14,754 nucleotides of DNA from Firmicutes bacterium UBA994. Lineage in GTDB: Bacteria > Bacillota > UBA994. The stretch's first letter is position 1, and each line of letters begins with the position of its first letter. Below the pieces are notes generated by a model. It had not been told where the DNA came from. It did no database searches and saw only the letters and a list, made by a program, of their open reading frames with translations. The translations under genes and the position numbers were made by a program. Positions 1 to 7,022 of the stretch are shown one piece after another. The stretch covers positions 1-14,754 of the forward strand of contig DBBC01000036.1 of NCBI GenBank assembly GCA_002292025.1. Reading direction: 5' to 3'.

Positions 1-22
1 GCCAGTCAAGAGATGAACGTCA

Positions 23-1270
23 TCACAACCGTTCTAATGATGCTCCAAGTTTAGCTAGCTTAAGGTCTAGCCTTTCGTACCCGCGGTCCATGTGATCTAT
101 GCCATGTACTAATGTCTCGCCCTCCGCCACTAATCCCGCCAGTATTAACGAAGCGCTGGCTCTGAGGTCACCGCCTATTACCTCCGCGCTTGTTAGACAA
201 TTCACACCCTCAATGATGGCGCTACGCCCCTCGATGCGTATACGCGCACCCATCTTGGTAAGTTCTTCTAGGTGTTTAAAGCGTTCCTCCCAAACCGTTT
301 CAGTTACTATGCTGGTCCCGTCCGCCACGGTAAGCAATGTACTCATCGGCGCCTGAAAGTCGGTGAAAAAACCCGGATACGGCAAGGTTTTGACGTTAAC
401 AGCGCCGGGTCGCTCCGGCCCCATAACGCGCACACTATCCTCCCCCGTCACGACCACGGCTCCCGTTTCGCGTAGCTTGGCGATCATTGCATCAAGGTGC
501 ATGGGGATAACGTTGTTAAGCTTTACATCGCCACCCGTCAACGCGGCGGCAATCATTAGGGTCGCCGCTTCGCTTTGGTCGGGGATAATACTGTGCTGGC
601 AGCCATGCAACCGCTTGACTCCCTGAATGCGAATCGTCTCCGTGCCGGGGCCGAAAACGCGTGCGCCCATAGCGTTAAGCATGTTGGAGAGGTCAATAAT
701 CCATGGTGCTTGGTAAGCGTTGACGATAGTGGTTTGCCCCTCCGTCAGCACCGCGCTCAGCATGATGTTAATAGTGGCACCCACACTGGCCACGTCCATA
801 TACACTGTATTCCCGGCTAGTTTGTGGGCGGCGAGTTTGATGGAGCCATGCTCAATATGCGCGTCCGCACCTAAGGCGCGGAACCCTTTGAGGTGCTGGT
901 CGATCGGGCGCGGGCCGATATCGTCGCCTCCCGGCAGGGCGCCCTCGGCACGGCCAAAGCGCGCCAGCATCACGCCAAGCAAATAATACGAGGCTCGCAA
1001 CTTGCGCATCAGTTCCGCCTTGGGCACACTATAGGCCAGACCGCGCGGGTCGACGCTTACAACTCCGTTCGCGAAAGCAGCCTGTACGCCAAGGCTGCGT
1101 AAAATATCACAGAAGACCCGCACATCACTCAAGTCTGGCACATTCTCTATCGTCACCGGTTCATCGGCTAACAACGCGGCAGGGATCGCTGCCAAGGCTA
1201 CATACTTAGAACCATTTACAGTTGTTTCGCCGTGTAGCCGCGTTTTCCCCTTCACTAACACACTCGTCAT
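23..1270 (-). CDS. murA: MurA-type UDP-N-acetylglucosamine 1-carboxyvinyltransferase, divergent paralog
   Basis: The 415-residue length and overall pattern match MurA, the cytoplasmic enzyme that transfers enolpyruvate from PEP to UDP-GlcNAc in the first committed step of peptidoglycan synthesis. Conserved family residues seen are K22, R92 (LRAS), R121/D124/H126 (PRPIDQH), the SVGAT segment at 162-166, D304 (FTDFQ), R330, DLRASASL from 368 and DRGYER at 395-400. Several normally near-invariant positions differ. The catalytic-loop Cys (Cys115 of E. coli, GGCTIG) is Asp116 here (GGDDIG), as in naturally fosfomycin-resistant MurAs. The KN pair is K22-Y23. The AREPEIVD motif reads AYQAPWIID (185-193), and PDRIE reads PDQSE. 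It may be a second, specialised MurA or a related enolpyruvyl transferase. The ATG has GAGGGC upstream. A promoter lies close by, and the gene is divergent from the riboswitch-controlled permease. Confidence 0.88.
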   Translation of the reverse strand: MTSVLVKGKTRLHGETTVNGSKYVALAAIPAALLADEPVTIENVPDLSDVRVFCDILRSLGVQAAFANGVVSVDPRGLAYSVPKAELMRKLRASYYLLGVMLARFGRAEGALPGGDDIGPRPIDQHLKGFRALGADAHIEHGSIKLAAHKLAGNTVYMDVASVGATINIMLSAVLTEGQTTIVNAYQAPWIIDLSNMLNAMGARVFGPGTETIRIQGVKRLHGCQHSIIPDQSEAATLMIAAALTGGDVKLNNVIPMHLDAMIAKLRETGAVVVTGEDSVRVMGPERPGAVNVKTLPYPGFFTDFQAPMSTLLTVADGTSIVTETVWEERFKHLEELTKMGARIRIEGRSAIIEGVNCLTSAEVIGGDLRASASLILAGLVAEGETLVHGIDHMDRGYERLDLKLAKLGASLERL

Positions 1271-1301
1271 TACATCGCCCTCGCACGCTTCTTTGTGCCT
1301 T

Positions 1302-1331
1302 ATTATCCTATGAGCAGCAGCACAATGTCAA
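1302..1331 (-). promoter_or_regulatory. Sigma-A-type promoter of the murA-like gene
   Basis: On the minus strand a perfect TTGACA -35 box (1326-1331) lies 18 bases from GATAAT (1302-1307). The predicted transcript would start near 1295, about 25 bases before the ATG at 1270. This is a sequence match only. Confidence 0.6.
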
Positions 1332-1358
1332 CCATACCATCCTATATTGCTTCTTCCC

Positions 1359-1387
1359 TTGTCTCCCGCCTTTGGCAATGGTATCAT
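1359..1387 (+). promoter_or_regulatory. Promoter of the riboswitch-permease transcript
   Basis: TTGTCT (1359-1364) and TATCAT (1382-1387) are separated by exactly 17 bases. Transcription would start near 1394, just at the 5' edge of the riboswitch aptamer, and this position is what makes the weak -35 box credible. Confidence 0.5.
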
Positions 1388-1394
1388 TAGGTGA

Positions 1395-1512
1395 CCACGA
1401 GGGGAGTAGCTACTTTGCGTCAGTCGTCATCACGTGCCTAAGTCAGGCACCGGCTGCGCACAAGGATTGCCTTGAAGCAAGACCTCTGTTCGCACCGGCG
1501 GGCAGAGGTCTT
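1395..1512 (+). ncRNA. yybP-ykoY manganese riboswitch
   Basis: The two conserved internal-loop strands of this family are present: GGGGAGTAGC at 1401-1410 and GCAAGACCTC at 1477-1486. Between them lie the typical CGTC-GTCATCACG run (1418-1433) and a perfect hairpin, GTGCCT (1434-1439) with AGGCAC (1445-1450). The 3' hairpin pairs AAGACCTCTG (1479-1488) perfectly with CAGAGGTCTT (1503-1512). It competes for the same CCTC that can pair with GAGG (1399-1402) to close the aptamer. No U-tract follows, and ACCTC (1482-1486) could also pair with the ribosome binding site GAGGT (1534-1538), so control may be translational. Members of the family bind Mn2+ and switch on export and homeostasis genes. 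The assignment rests on motif recognition, not a covariance-model score. Confidence 0.85.
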
Positions 1513-1547
1513 CGTCTGCGGTTAAACTGCGTGGAGGTGTTTGTTGC

Positions 1548-2810
1548 TTGAACGATCAGGTCTTAGCCATTTTAGTTTTTACCGTCGCTTTTCTCTTGTT
1601 TATCCTCAACCGCGATCGTGCCTTGCTGTACGTGTGGGGTGGCAGCTTGGTACTCTTAGCGTTAGGGGTGATTACGGTACGCGACGCTTGGCAAGCCATC
1701 AACTGGAACGTACTGGGGATCTTTTTTGGCACGATGATTCTCGCGGAGCTGTTCGTGCTTTCGCAAGCCCCAGCCTTTTTGGCTACGAAAATGGTAAACG
1801 CCGCGGGAAGCGCTCCCATAGCCCTCTTAGCCATTGTAGCTTTTGCCGGCGCCCTCTCTGCTTTTATTGAAAATGTCGCTGCTGTGTTTATTGCCGCACC
1901 GCTGGCCTTTGAAACTGCTAAGCGCGTTAAAGTATCACCTGTGCCGGTACTGATTGCTGTGGCCACAGCGTCTAACCTGCAAGGTGTGGCCACGATGATC
2001 GGCGATTCGCCAAGCATGATGCTGGCCACAGCCGCACGCATGACTTTTGCCGATTTTTTCTGGATGCAAGGTAGACCGGGCATTTTCTTCGCTGTTCAGC
2101 TGGGGGCCGTAGCGGCTGGGGCCGTTGTGTATCTGTTCTTTCGTGGCGCACAGGGCAAAGCGGGAAAGAAAACTCCGCCTGAAGTCTCTTCGTGGACACC
2201 GGCGCTGTTTATTGTACTACTCGTTATGGCGCTGGCGGCCTCTTCTTTTATTCCTAACCGCCCGGACGCGCTGCCTGGTCTGATCACGGCATCTTTTGGC
2301 GTGCTGGCGCTACTTTGGAACTCGCGCAAAGAGCTGTTCGCCATGGAACTGACCAAGTTAGACTGGCAGACCTTCTTTTTGCTGGCAGGCTTGTTTGTCC
2401 TGATTAGCGGTCTCAGCATATCGGGGGTAGTGGCCACCGTGGCGGATTACATGGGCTCATTTGCCGGGCAATCAGTACTTAAGGCTTTTGTGCTGATTGT
2501 GCTGGTGTCCGTGGCAGTGTCCGCCTTTGTCGATAACATTCCTTATACCATGGCCATGCTTCCGGTTGTACAGCTTTTGGCCGAACGCATGGGTGTTAAT
2601 CCCCTGCCCCTCTTATTCGCCTTAGTGCTGAGCACAAGTCTTGGCGGCAACATCACGCCAATCGGCGCGTCAGCAAATGTCGTCGCTGTAGGTATGCTCA
2701 AGCGTCACGGCTATAAGGTTTCATTCCTTGAGTTTTTCAGAATCGGTCTCCCGGTAACCGTCGTCGCCGTGACTTTAGGCGCGCTGTTTATCTGGTTTGT
2801 CTGGATGTAG
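1548..2810 (+). CDS. ArsB/NhaD-type (IT superfamily, SLC13-like) inner-membrane permease under a Mn2+ riboswitch
   Basis: This is a very hydrophobic 420-residue protein with about 10-12 membrane spans and the internal two-fold repeat of the ArsB/NhaD/CitM ion-transporter superfamily. SAFIENVAAVFIAAPLA (104-120) is echoed by SAFVDNIPYTMAMLPVV (325-341). ATASNLQGVATMIGDSP (139-155) is echoed by STSLGGNITPIGASAN (362-377). These paired helix-hairpin motifs carry the conserved Asn and Gly residues of the transport site. A soluble loop lies near 200-216. The start is TTG at 1548, chosen because GGAGG (1533-1537) sits 10 bases upstream and no in-frame alternative has a better site. The family moves arsenite, Na+/H+, citrate and other ions, so the fold alone does not give the substrate. 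The upstream yybP-ykoY riboswitch suggests a manganese-linked role, possibly Mn2+ export; this is inference. Confidence 0.85.
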   Translation: MNDQVLAILVFTVAFLLFILNRDRALLYVWGGSLVLLALGVITVRDAWQAINWNVLGIFFGTMILAELFVLSQAPAFLATKMVNAAGSAPIALLAIVAFAGALSAFIENVAAVFIAAPLAFETAKRVKVSPVPVLIAVATASNLQGVATMIGDSPSMMLATAARMTFADFFWMQGRPGIFFAVQLGAVAAGAVVYLFFRGAQGKAGKKTPPEVSSWTPALFIVLLVMALAASSFIPNRPDALPGLITASFGVLALLWNSRKELFAMELTKLDWQTFFLLAGLFVLISGLSISGVVATVADYMGSFAGQSVLKAFVLIVLVSVAVSAFVDNIPYTMAMLPVVQLLAERMGVNPLPLLFALVLSTSLGGNITPIGASANVVAVGMLKRHGYKVSFLEFFRIGLPVTVVAVTLGALFIWFVWM

Positions 2811-2860
2811 ACTGCCTCACTGACATTTCTCTAGCTGCGCTGTTGGTGGCGAGATTTTTG

Positions 2861-2869
2861 TGATACTAT
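2861..2869 (+). promoter_or_regulatory. Extended -10 promoter of the hydrogenase-like gene
   Basis: TGATACTAT forms a TGn-TACTAT extended -10 element. A weak TTGGTG (2843-2848) stands upstream at a short 15-base spacing. GAGGAGGTG (2878-2886) follows as the ribosome binding site for the GTG start at 2891, giving a very short leader. There is no terminator-like hairpin in 2811-2890, so read-through from the permease is also possible. Confidence 0.4.
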
Positions 2870-2890
2870 TCTCATCAGAGGAGGTGCGGT

Positions 2891-4180
2891 GTGTCATACT
2901 TCCATTCGGTACGTCTCGACGCTGAGCGCTGCAAGGGTTGCACTAACTGCATTAAACTGTGTCCCACCGAGGCCATCCGCGTGCGCGACGGCAAGGCAGT
3001 AATCAAAGAAGAGCGCTGCATTGACTGTGGTGAATGTATCCGTGTCTGCCCAAACAACGCCAAAAGCGCTTACAGTGACGGGCTGCACACACTTGAGAAA
3101 TTCGCTTACCGCATTGCTTTGCCTGCTCCTTCGCTCTACGGCCAGTTTAGACACGATTCCACCCCGCGTCAATTGCATGCCGCCTTTCGTCTCATTGGAT
3201 TTGACGACGTTTTTGCCGTCGGTGAAGCGGCGGATTACATGACTTGCGCCATGCACATTTTCCTCAACGAAAACCCCGGCACGACTTGGATTTCATCCAG
3301 CTGTCCTGCCATAGTACGCCTTATCCAAGTGAAGTTCCCAGAACTCCTCCCCCACCTGATGCCGCTTGACACCCCCATGGAGCTGGCCGCGCAACTTGCC
3401 AAACAGCGTGCCTACGACCGGTGGGGGCCAAGCGCGAAAGTAGGGGCGTTTTTTATTACACCCTGTCCGGCCAAGACCACTGCTGTGCATCAGCCCGAAG
3501 GGAACCCATCCCACGTGGACGGTACAATTTCCATCAGCGAGGCCTACGGCGCTTTGCTCAAGGTGCTACCGTCTTCTGACGAGGTGCTGCCTAACAGCAT
3601 GAGTCAGTTCGGCTGCGGCTGGGCGTTACCAGGCGGCGAGATAACAGCGCTCGGCAGAGGTCGCAGTCTCTCCGCAAACGGCGTGCGGGAGGTATCTCTC
3701 TTGCTTGAAGAACTCGAGCTTGGGCATCTCGAAGGCATTGACTTTATCGAGGCCCAGGCCTGCCCGGGGGGATGCCTAGGCGGACCATTAACGGTCGCCA
3801 ATTACTTTGTTTCCAGAGTGCGCTTAGAGCGGCTTCTGCCCCATCTCCCCCCGCGGGCAGCGGAGGACTGCGCGCATGTCACGCGGCTTATCTCCTTTAC
3901 GCAGCCGCTTCGCCCCCGCCCCATCCTGCCACTTGACAACGATGTTTCGGTTGCTATCCGTATGCTAGAACACCTAGAGGAATTGCTGCTCGGGTTGCCG
4001 CAACTTGATTGCGGCGCGTGTGGCGCACCTAGTTGCCGCGCTCTCGCCGAAGACATCGTGCGAGGCCTAGCCACCGAATCTGACTGCGCCATTAAGCTTA
4101 GGGAAAGAGTTAAGCGACTCGCCTTAGAAATGGTAGATCTAGCCACTAAACTACCACCCGCCATGGGCAGAGAGGGATAG
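2891..4180 (+). CDS. [FeFe]-hydrogenase-like iron-sulfur protein, probably sensory/regulatory
   Basis: Domains in order: two 4Fe-4S clusters of ferredoxin type (C14, C17, C20, C24 and C43, C46, C49, C53), an H-cluster domain (about 70-320), then a C-terminal 4Fe-4S domain DCGACGAPSC (C374, C377, C382, probably C399) and a short helical tail. The H-cluster ligands are retained: C138, C192 (PCPAK) and C291/C295 (ACPGGC). The motif usually written TSCCP is SSSCP (135-139), so the proton-relay cysteine of catalytic enzymes is Ser137. This pattern and the C-terminal Fe-S domain resemble the putative sensory group C/D hydrogenases, but no PAS domain follows. At 429 residues it appears complete. The start is GTG with a strong GAGGAGG site. 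The next reading frame is a DRTGG-like remnant, a frequent neighbour of such proteins in clostridia. Bulk H2 turnover is doubtful, and HydEFG would be needed from elsewhere. Confidence 0.85.
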   Translation: MSYFHSVRLDAERCKGCTNCIKLCPTEAIRVRDGKAVIKEERCIDCGECIRVCPNNAKSAYSDGLHTLEKFAYRIALPAPSLYGQFRHDSTPRQLHAAFRLIGFDDVFAVGEAADYMTCAMHIFLNENPGTTWISSSCPAIVRLIQVKFPELLPHLMPLDTPMELAAQLAKQRAYDRWGPSAKVGAFFITPCPAKTTAVHQPEGNPSHVDGTISISEAYGALLKVLPSSDEVLPNSMSQFGCGWALPGGEITALGRGRSLSANGVREVSLLLEELELGHLEGIDFIEAQACPGGCLGGPLTVANYFVSRVRLERLLPHLPPRAAEDCAHVTRLISFTQPLRPRPILPLDNDVSVAIRMLEHLEELLLGLPQLDCGACGAPSCRALAEDIVRGLATESDCAIKLRERVKRLALEMVDLATKLPPAMGREG

Positions 4181-4183
4181 TTT

Positions 4184-4342
4184 ATACCAGACCTTGAGAC
4201 AATTATTAGCTCCTTAGAGCTCACGCGTCTTGCTCTCCCTAAACCACCGCCGATTGAGGTAGGGTACGCCTGCGTGTCCGACCTATTGAGCAACGTTATG
4301 GCCACGTGCCCCGGTCACTGCCTTTGGATCACGGTGCAATAG
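4184..4342 (+). pseudogene. Remnant of a small DRTGG-domain protein gene
   Basis: Beyond the hydrogenase stop, an open frame of about 52 codons reads into GYACVSDLLSNVMA followed by CLWITVQ. This matches the GGYVSDLLSxVM...WITVQ core of the short DRTGG-domain proteins found beside [FeFe]-hydrogenase-like genes in clostridia. AGAGGG (4171-4176) lies 7 bases before an ATA codon (4184-4186), exactly where an ATG would be expected, so the start looks mutated. The frame ends in TAG (4340-4342) right after WITVQ, and the family's following ThxNIVAVA half is absent; the convergent pstB stop begins 7 bases later. A decayed, 3'-truncated gene is the simplest reading. A functional miniature peptide using an ATA start is less likely. 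The frame is the same as that of the hydrogenase gene across its TAG stop. Confidence 0.6.
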
Positions 4343-4348
4343 TTGTGC

Positions 4349-5107
4349 TCAACCAATCTTCCATGTCAGGTAGGCCTCGGTGCGCGGGTCTTGCGGAGCA
4401 AGAAAAATCTCCTTCGTTATGCCCACTTCCACCATTTCCCCATTGAGTAAAAATGCCGTCTGGTCAGAAATGCGGCTGGCTTGATGCATATTGTGCGTGA
4501 CGATAAGCACGGTGTAGTCATGCTTCAGTTCGCCGATCAGCTCCTCGATACGCATCGTCCCCACAGGATCCAGCGAAGCGCAAGGCTCATCCATCAGAAA
4601 GACTTCAGGCTCTACTGCGAGGGCACGTGCAATGCAGAGCCGCTGCTGCTGCCCGCCCGAAAGCAATGCGCCAGGGCGATGCAAGTGCTCCTTTACCTCT
4701 TCCCACAGCGCGGCCTTGCAGAGACACGCCTCGACGCGTTCCGCAATTTCTTTGCCGCGCGCTAAGCCGTGCAAGCGCAGCCCAGCGGCTACATTTTCAT
4801 ACACCGAAAGATGGGGAAAGGGGCTGGGTGTCTGAAAGATCATCCCCACGCGCCGACGTAAATCCACGGGGTCTACCGCAGCGGAAAAAATATCTTCTTC
4901 CCCGACGGTGATGCGGCCCTCTGACCGCGTCCCGGTCGTCAAGTCATGCATGCGGTTAATGCTACGCAACAAAGTAGTCTTGCCGCAGCCTGACGGACCG
5001 ATCAAAGCGGTTACTTGGCGTTCGGGCGCGGAAAGCGAAATATTCTTCACGACTTGAGTAGGTCCATACCAAAAGGAGAAGTTCTCTATATTTACTCCCT
5101 GTGCCAT
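4349..5107 (-). CDS. pstB: Phosphate ABC transporter ATP-binding protein PstB
   Basis: PstB is the cytoplasmic ATPase that powers the high-affinity phosphate importer. At 252 residues it has the family's normal length. It shows Walker A GPSGCGKT (37-44), a Q-loop FQTPSPFP (91-98, close to the PstB-typical FQKPNPFP), the ABC signature LSGGQQQR (149-156), Walker B VFLMDEP (169-175) with the D-loop SLDP, and the H-loop His205 in THNMHQA. It is the last gene of the pstSCAB operon. One base separates it from the pstA stop, and its GGAGG site (5115-5119) lies inside the end of pstA, consistent with translational coupling. No phoU follows: the next sequence downstream is the convergent DRTGG remnant, and no operon terminator could be seen. 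Confidence 0.97.
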   Translation of the reverse strand: MAQGVNIENFSFWYGPTQVVKNISLSAPERQVTALIGPSGCGKTTLLRSINRMHDLTTGTRSEGRITVGEEDIFSAAVDPVDLRRRVGMIFQTPSPFPHLSVYENVAAGLRLHGLARGKEIAERVEACLCKAALWEEVKEHLHRPGALLSGGQQQRLCIARALAVEPEVFLMDEPCASLDPVGTMRIEELIGELKHDYTVLIVTHNMHQASRISDQTAFLLNGEMVEVGITKEIFLAPQDPRTEAYLTWKIG

Positions 5108-5108
5108 A

Positions 5109-5951
5109 CTAACGCCTCCTATTGATTAGGCCTAAAAGTACTTGTGCCGTCACATTGAGTACCAGAATCACAGCCACCAGCACTAGGGCTGCGCCCCACG
5201 CGTGGGCTTGCCAATCGGCGAAGGGCGACGTGGCGTAGTGATAAATCAACACCGGCAGCGATGCGGTAGGTTGAGCGAGTGAAGTAAGCCAGAAGCGGCT
5301 GGTGAGGGCAGTGAGTAACACCGGTGCCGTTTGTCCGGCAGCTAACGCTACTGCCAACATCACGCCTACAATCAAACCCCCGGCCGCCCCAGGCAGTATC
5401 AGCCTGAACACCGTCTGCTGTTTAGTTGCCCCAAGCGCCATGGAGGCCTCGCGTTGGCTGCTTGGCACTAAGCGCAACATTTCCTCTGCTGATAGCGTAA
5501 TCACCGGCGCCATCACTATACTCAATGCCACACCCCCCGCCAAGGCCGAGTAGTGGCCGGTTCGCAAAACCAACTGGCTAAACACAAACAGACCGACCAC
5601 CATGGAGGGGATGCCCGACAACACACGGGTGGCAAAGCGGGCGTAGGCTGCGAGCTTGCTAGCAGGATTTTGGTCGAGGTAGATGGCGCCCGCAATGCAT
5701 ACGGGCACGGCAATCAACGCGCCTAGGCCGACCATCAGCAAGCTGCCAATCAGCGCGTTGCCTATGCCACCCCCCGCTACGCCGACCGGCGTGGGTAGGC
5801 TGGTTAAAAACGAGAAATTTACAACGGCTACGCCGCGGCGGAAAACGTAATATAAAATCAGCGCCAAAACCATTATTGCTACTCCTGCAGCCAGCACGCA
5901 TAGCACTTCGAATAGTGCCCCGAGAGCTTTACGCTTTTGTATATTTTTCAT
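5109..5951 (-). CDS. pstA: Phosphate ABC transporter permease PstA
   Basis: This is the second membrane subunit of the Pst importer. The 280-residue protein has about six membrane spans, beginning with a long N-terminal helix (about 15-36). It carries the cytoplasmic EAA loop that contacts the ATPase, EASMALGATKQQTVFRLILP (about 168-187), followed by the AGQTAPVL segment characteristic of PstA. The ATG at 5951 is preceded by GGTGGGGGAT and lies 3 bases after the pstC stop; pstB follows one base after its own stop. The tight packing indicates one transcript. The sequence shows no damage or unusual insertion. Confidence 0.95.
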   Translation of the reverse strand: MKNIQKRKALGALFEVLCVLAAGVAIMVLALILYYVFRRGVAVVNFSFLTSLPTPVGVAGGGIGNALIGSLLMVGLGALIAVPVCIAGAIYLDQNPASKLAAYARFATRVLSGIPSMVVGLFVFSQLVLRTGHYSALAGGVALSIVMAPVITLSAEEMLRLVPSSQREASMALGATKQQTVFRLILPGAAGGLIVGVMLAVALAAGQTAPVLLTALTSRFWLTSLAQPTASLPVLIYHYATSPFADWQAHAWGAALVLVAVILVLNVTAQVLLGLINRRR

Positions 5952-5954
5952 GCC

Positions 5955-6935
5955 TTATCCCCCACCCTTAGGCAATAGTCTTGCCCATACGGATTCTTTG
6001 TCTGTCGCAGTCGCGTCCGGGCTTGGGCGGTGGACAAACCAAGCAGCTATGATGTTGATAGCCAGCGTGATCAAAAATAGAAGCGCGGCCAACAGCAATA
6101 GCGCAGACAAATGTAGGTCAAAGGCTTCGGGAAACTCATTGACAATTAACGAGGCCATCGTCTGTGCCGGGGCGAAAAGCGATCGCGGCAGCAAGTTGGC
6201 GTTGCCGATAACCATCGTCACGGCGATGGCCTCACCGATAGCGCGCCCGAGTCCCAGTAAGAGCGCACCGACAATGCCAGGCTTGCTGGTTGGCAAAATA
6301 ACCCGGGTGATAACCTCCCAGCGAGTAGCTCCTAAGGCATACATAGCTTCGCGCAATCCCGTGGGGACCCCCCGTATCACTTCGCCGGAGATGGCCGTGA
6401 TTGTGGGTAGGACCATAATCGCCAAGACTAGAGATGACGTCAGCACGCCAATACCCAGTGACGGACCGGCAAAAATCGGCAAAAACCCTAAGTGGTCTGT
6501 CAAAAATTGACCCACCCCTGTCCTTAACCATGGTGCCAGCACGAACAGGCCCCACAGGCCATAGACCACGCTTGGTACCGCGGCCAGTAACTCCACCATA
6601 AAAGAGAGCGGTCGGCGCAGTCTCTGCGGCAGCATCTCACTCAAAAATATGGCGGTGCCTACACTTAATGGGGTGGCCACCACTAATGCTAGGATTGCGG
6701 TCAGCACAGTCCCCACCAGAGCGGGCACTGCCCCAAATTCGTTATGCATCGGGTCCCAAATAGAAGTAGTAAGAAACGAAAAGCCAAAAGCACGCCACGC
6801 GGGGGCGGCCTGCATCGTCACTAAAAAGAAAATGCCCAAGACTAAAGCTACCAAGCCCAAAGCAGCCAAAAATGTAATATAATGAAATAGACCTTCACGT
6901 GTTCCAGAGTAGGAAGCACGGCGTATTTCCTGCAT
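5955..6935 (-). CDS. pstC: Phosphate ABC transporter permease PstC
   Basis: This is the first membrane subunit of the Pst importer, forming the phosphate channel with PstA. The 326-residue protein has six or more hydrophobic spans starting at about 20-45, and the EAA-type loop EAMYALGATRWEVITRVILP followed by GIVGALLLGLGRAIGEAIAV, both typical of PstC. The ATG at 6935 has AAGGAG placed 7 bases upstream. It is separated from pstS by 87 bases that contain a strong hairpin, while pstA follows only 3 bases after its stop. The gap suggests PstC and the downstream genes may be expressed at a lower level than PstS. Confidence 0.95.
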   Translation of the reverse strand: MQEIRRASYSGTREGLFHYITFLAALGLVALVLGIFFLVTMQAAPAWRAFGFSFLTTSIWDPMHNEFGAVPALVGTVLTAILALVVATPLSVGTAIFLSEMLPQRLRRPLSFMVELLAAVPSVVYGLWGLFVLAPWLRTGVGQFLTDHLGFLPIFAGPSLGIGVLTSSLVLAIMVLPTITAISGEVIRGVPTGLREAMYALGATRWEVITRVILPTSKPGIVGALLLGLGRAIGEAIAVTMVIGNANLLPRSLFAPAQTMASLIVNEFPEAFDLHLSALLLLAALLFLITLAINIIAAWFVHRPSPDATATDKESVWARLLPKGGG

Positions 6936-6961
6936 ACACAGACTCCTTATCGTGTGAAGTA

Positions 6962-6993
6962 GGGGCTACACGCCGCTTAGCGGCGTGAGCCCC
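6962..6993 (-). promoter_or_regulatory. Intercistronic hairpin between pstS and pstC
   Basis: GGGGCT-A-CACGCCGC (6962-6976) and GCGGCGTGAGCCCC (6980-6993) form a 14-bp GC-rich stem with one bulged A and a TTA loop. On the transcribed minus strand it is followed by TACTTCACACG, with no U-run, so it is not a classical terminator. It may protect the pstS message from 3' exonucleases or attenuate read-through, giving more binding protein than permease. Confidence 0.65.
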
Positions 6994-7022
6994 GATTCTG
7001 ATTTATTGTGCGGGAGTGCGTT

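Noticed and set aside
1556..2083. 175-codon minus-strand open frame inside the permease gene
   Set aside because: It is antisense to a well-supported membrane protein, and its low-complexity Ala/Thr/Ser/Lys content is typical of a mirror frame.
4178..4342. Read-through or pyrrolysine insertion at the hydrogenase TAG stop, joining the in-frame DRTGG-like segment
   Set aside because: The hydrogenase-like protein already ends naturally after its Fe-S domain, a separate ribosome binding site precedes the fragment, and the fragment itself ends in TAG. Decay of a separate gene is simpler.
5950..6510. 186-codon plus-strand open frame opposite pstC
   Set aside because: It lies antisense to a clearly coding pstC, has no recognisable protein motif and no good ribosome binding site. 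It is a shadow of the high-GC codons.
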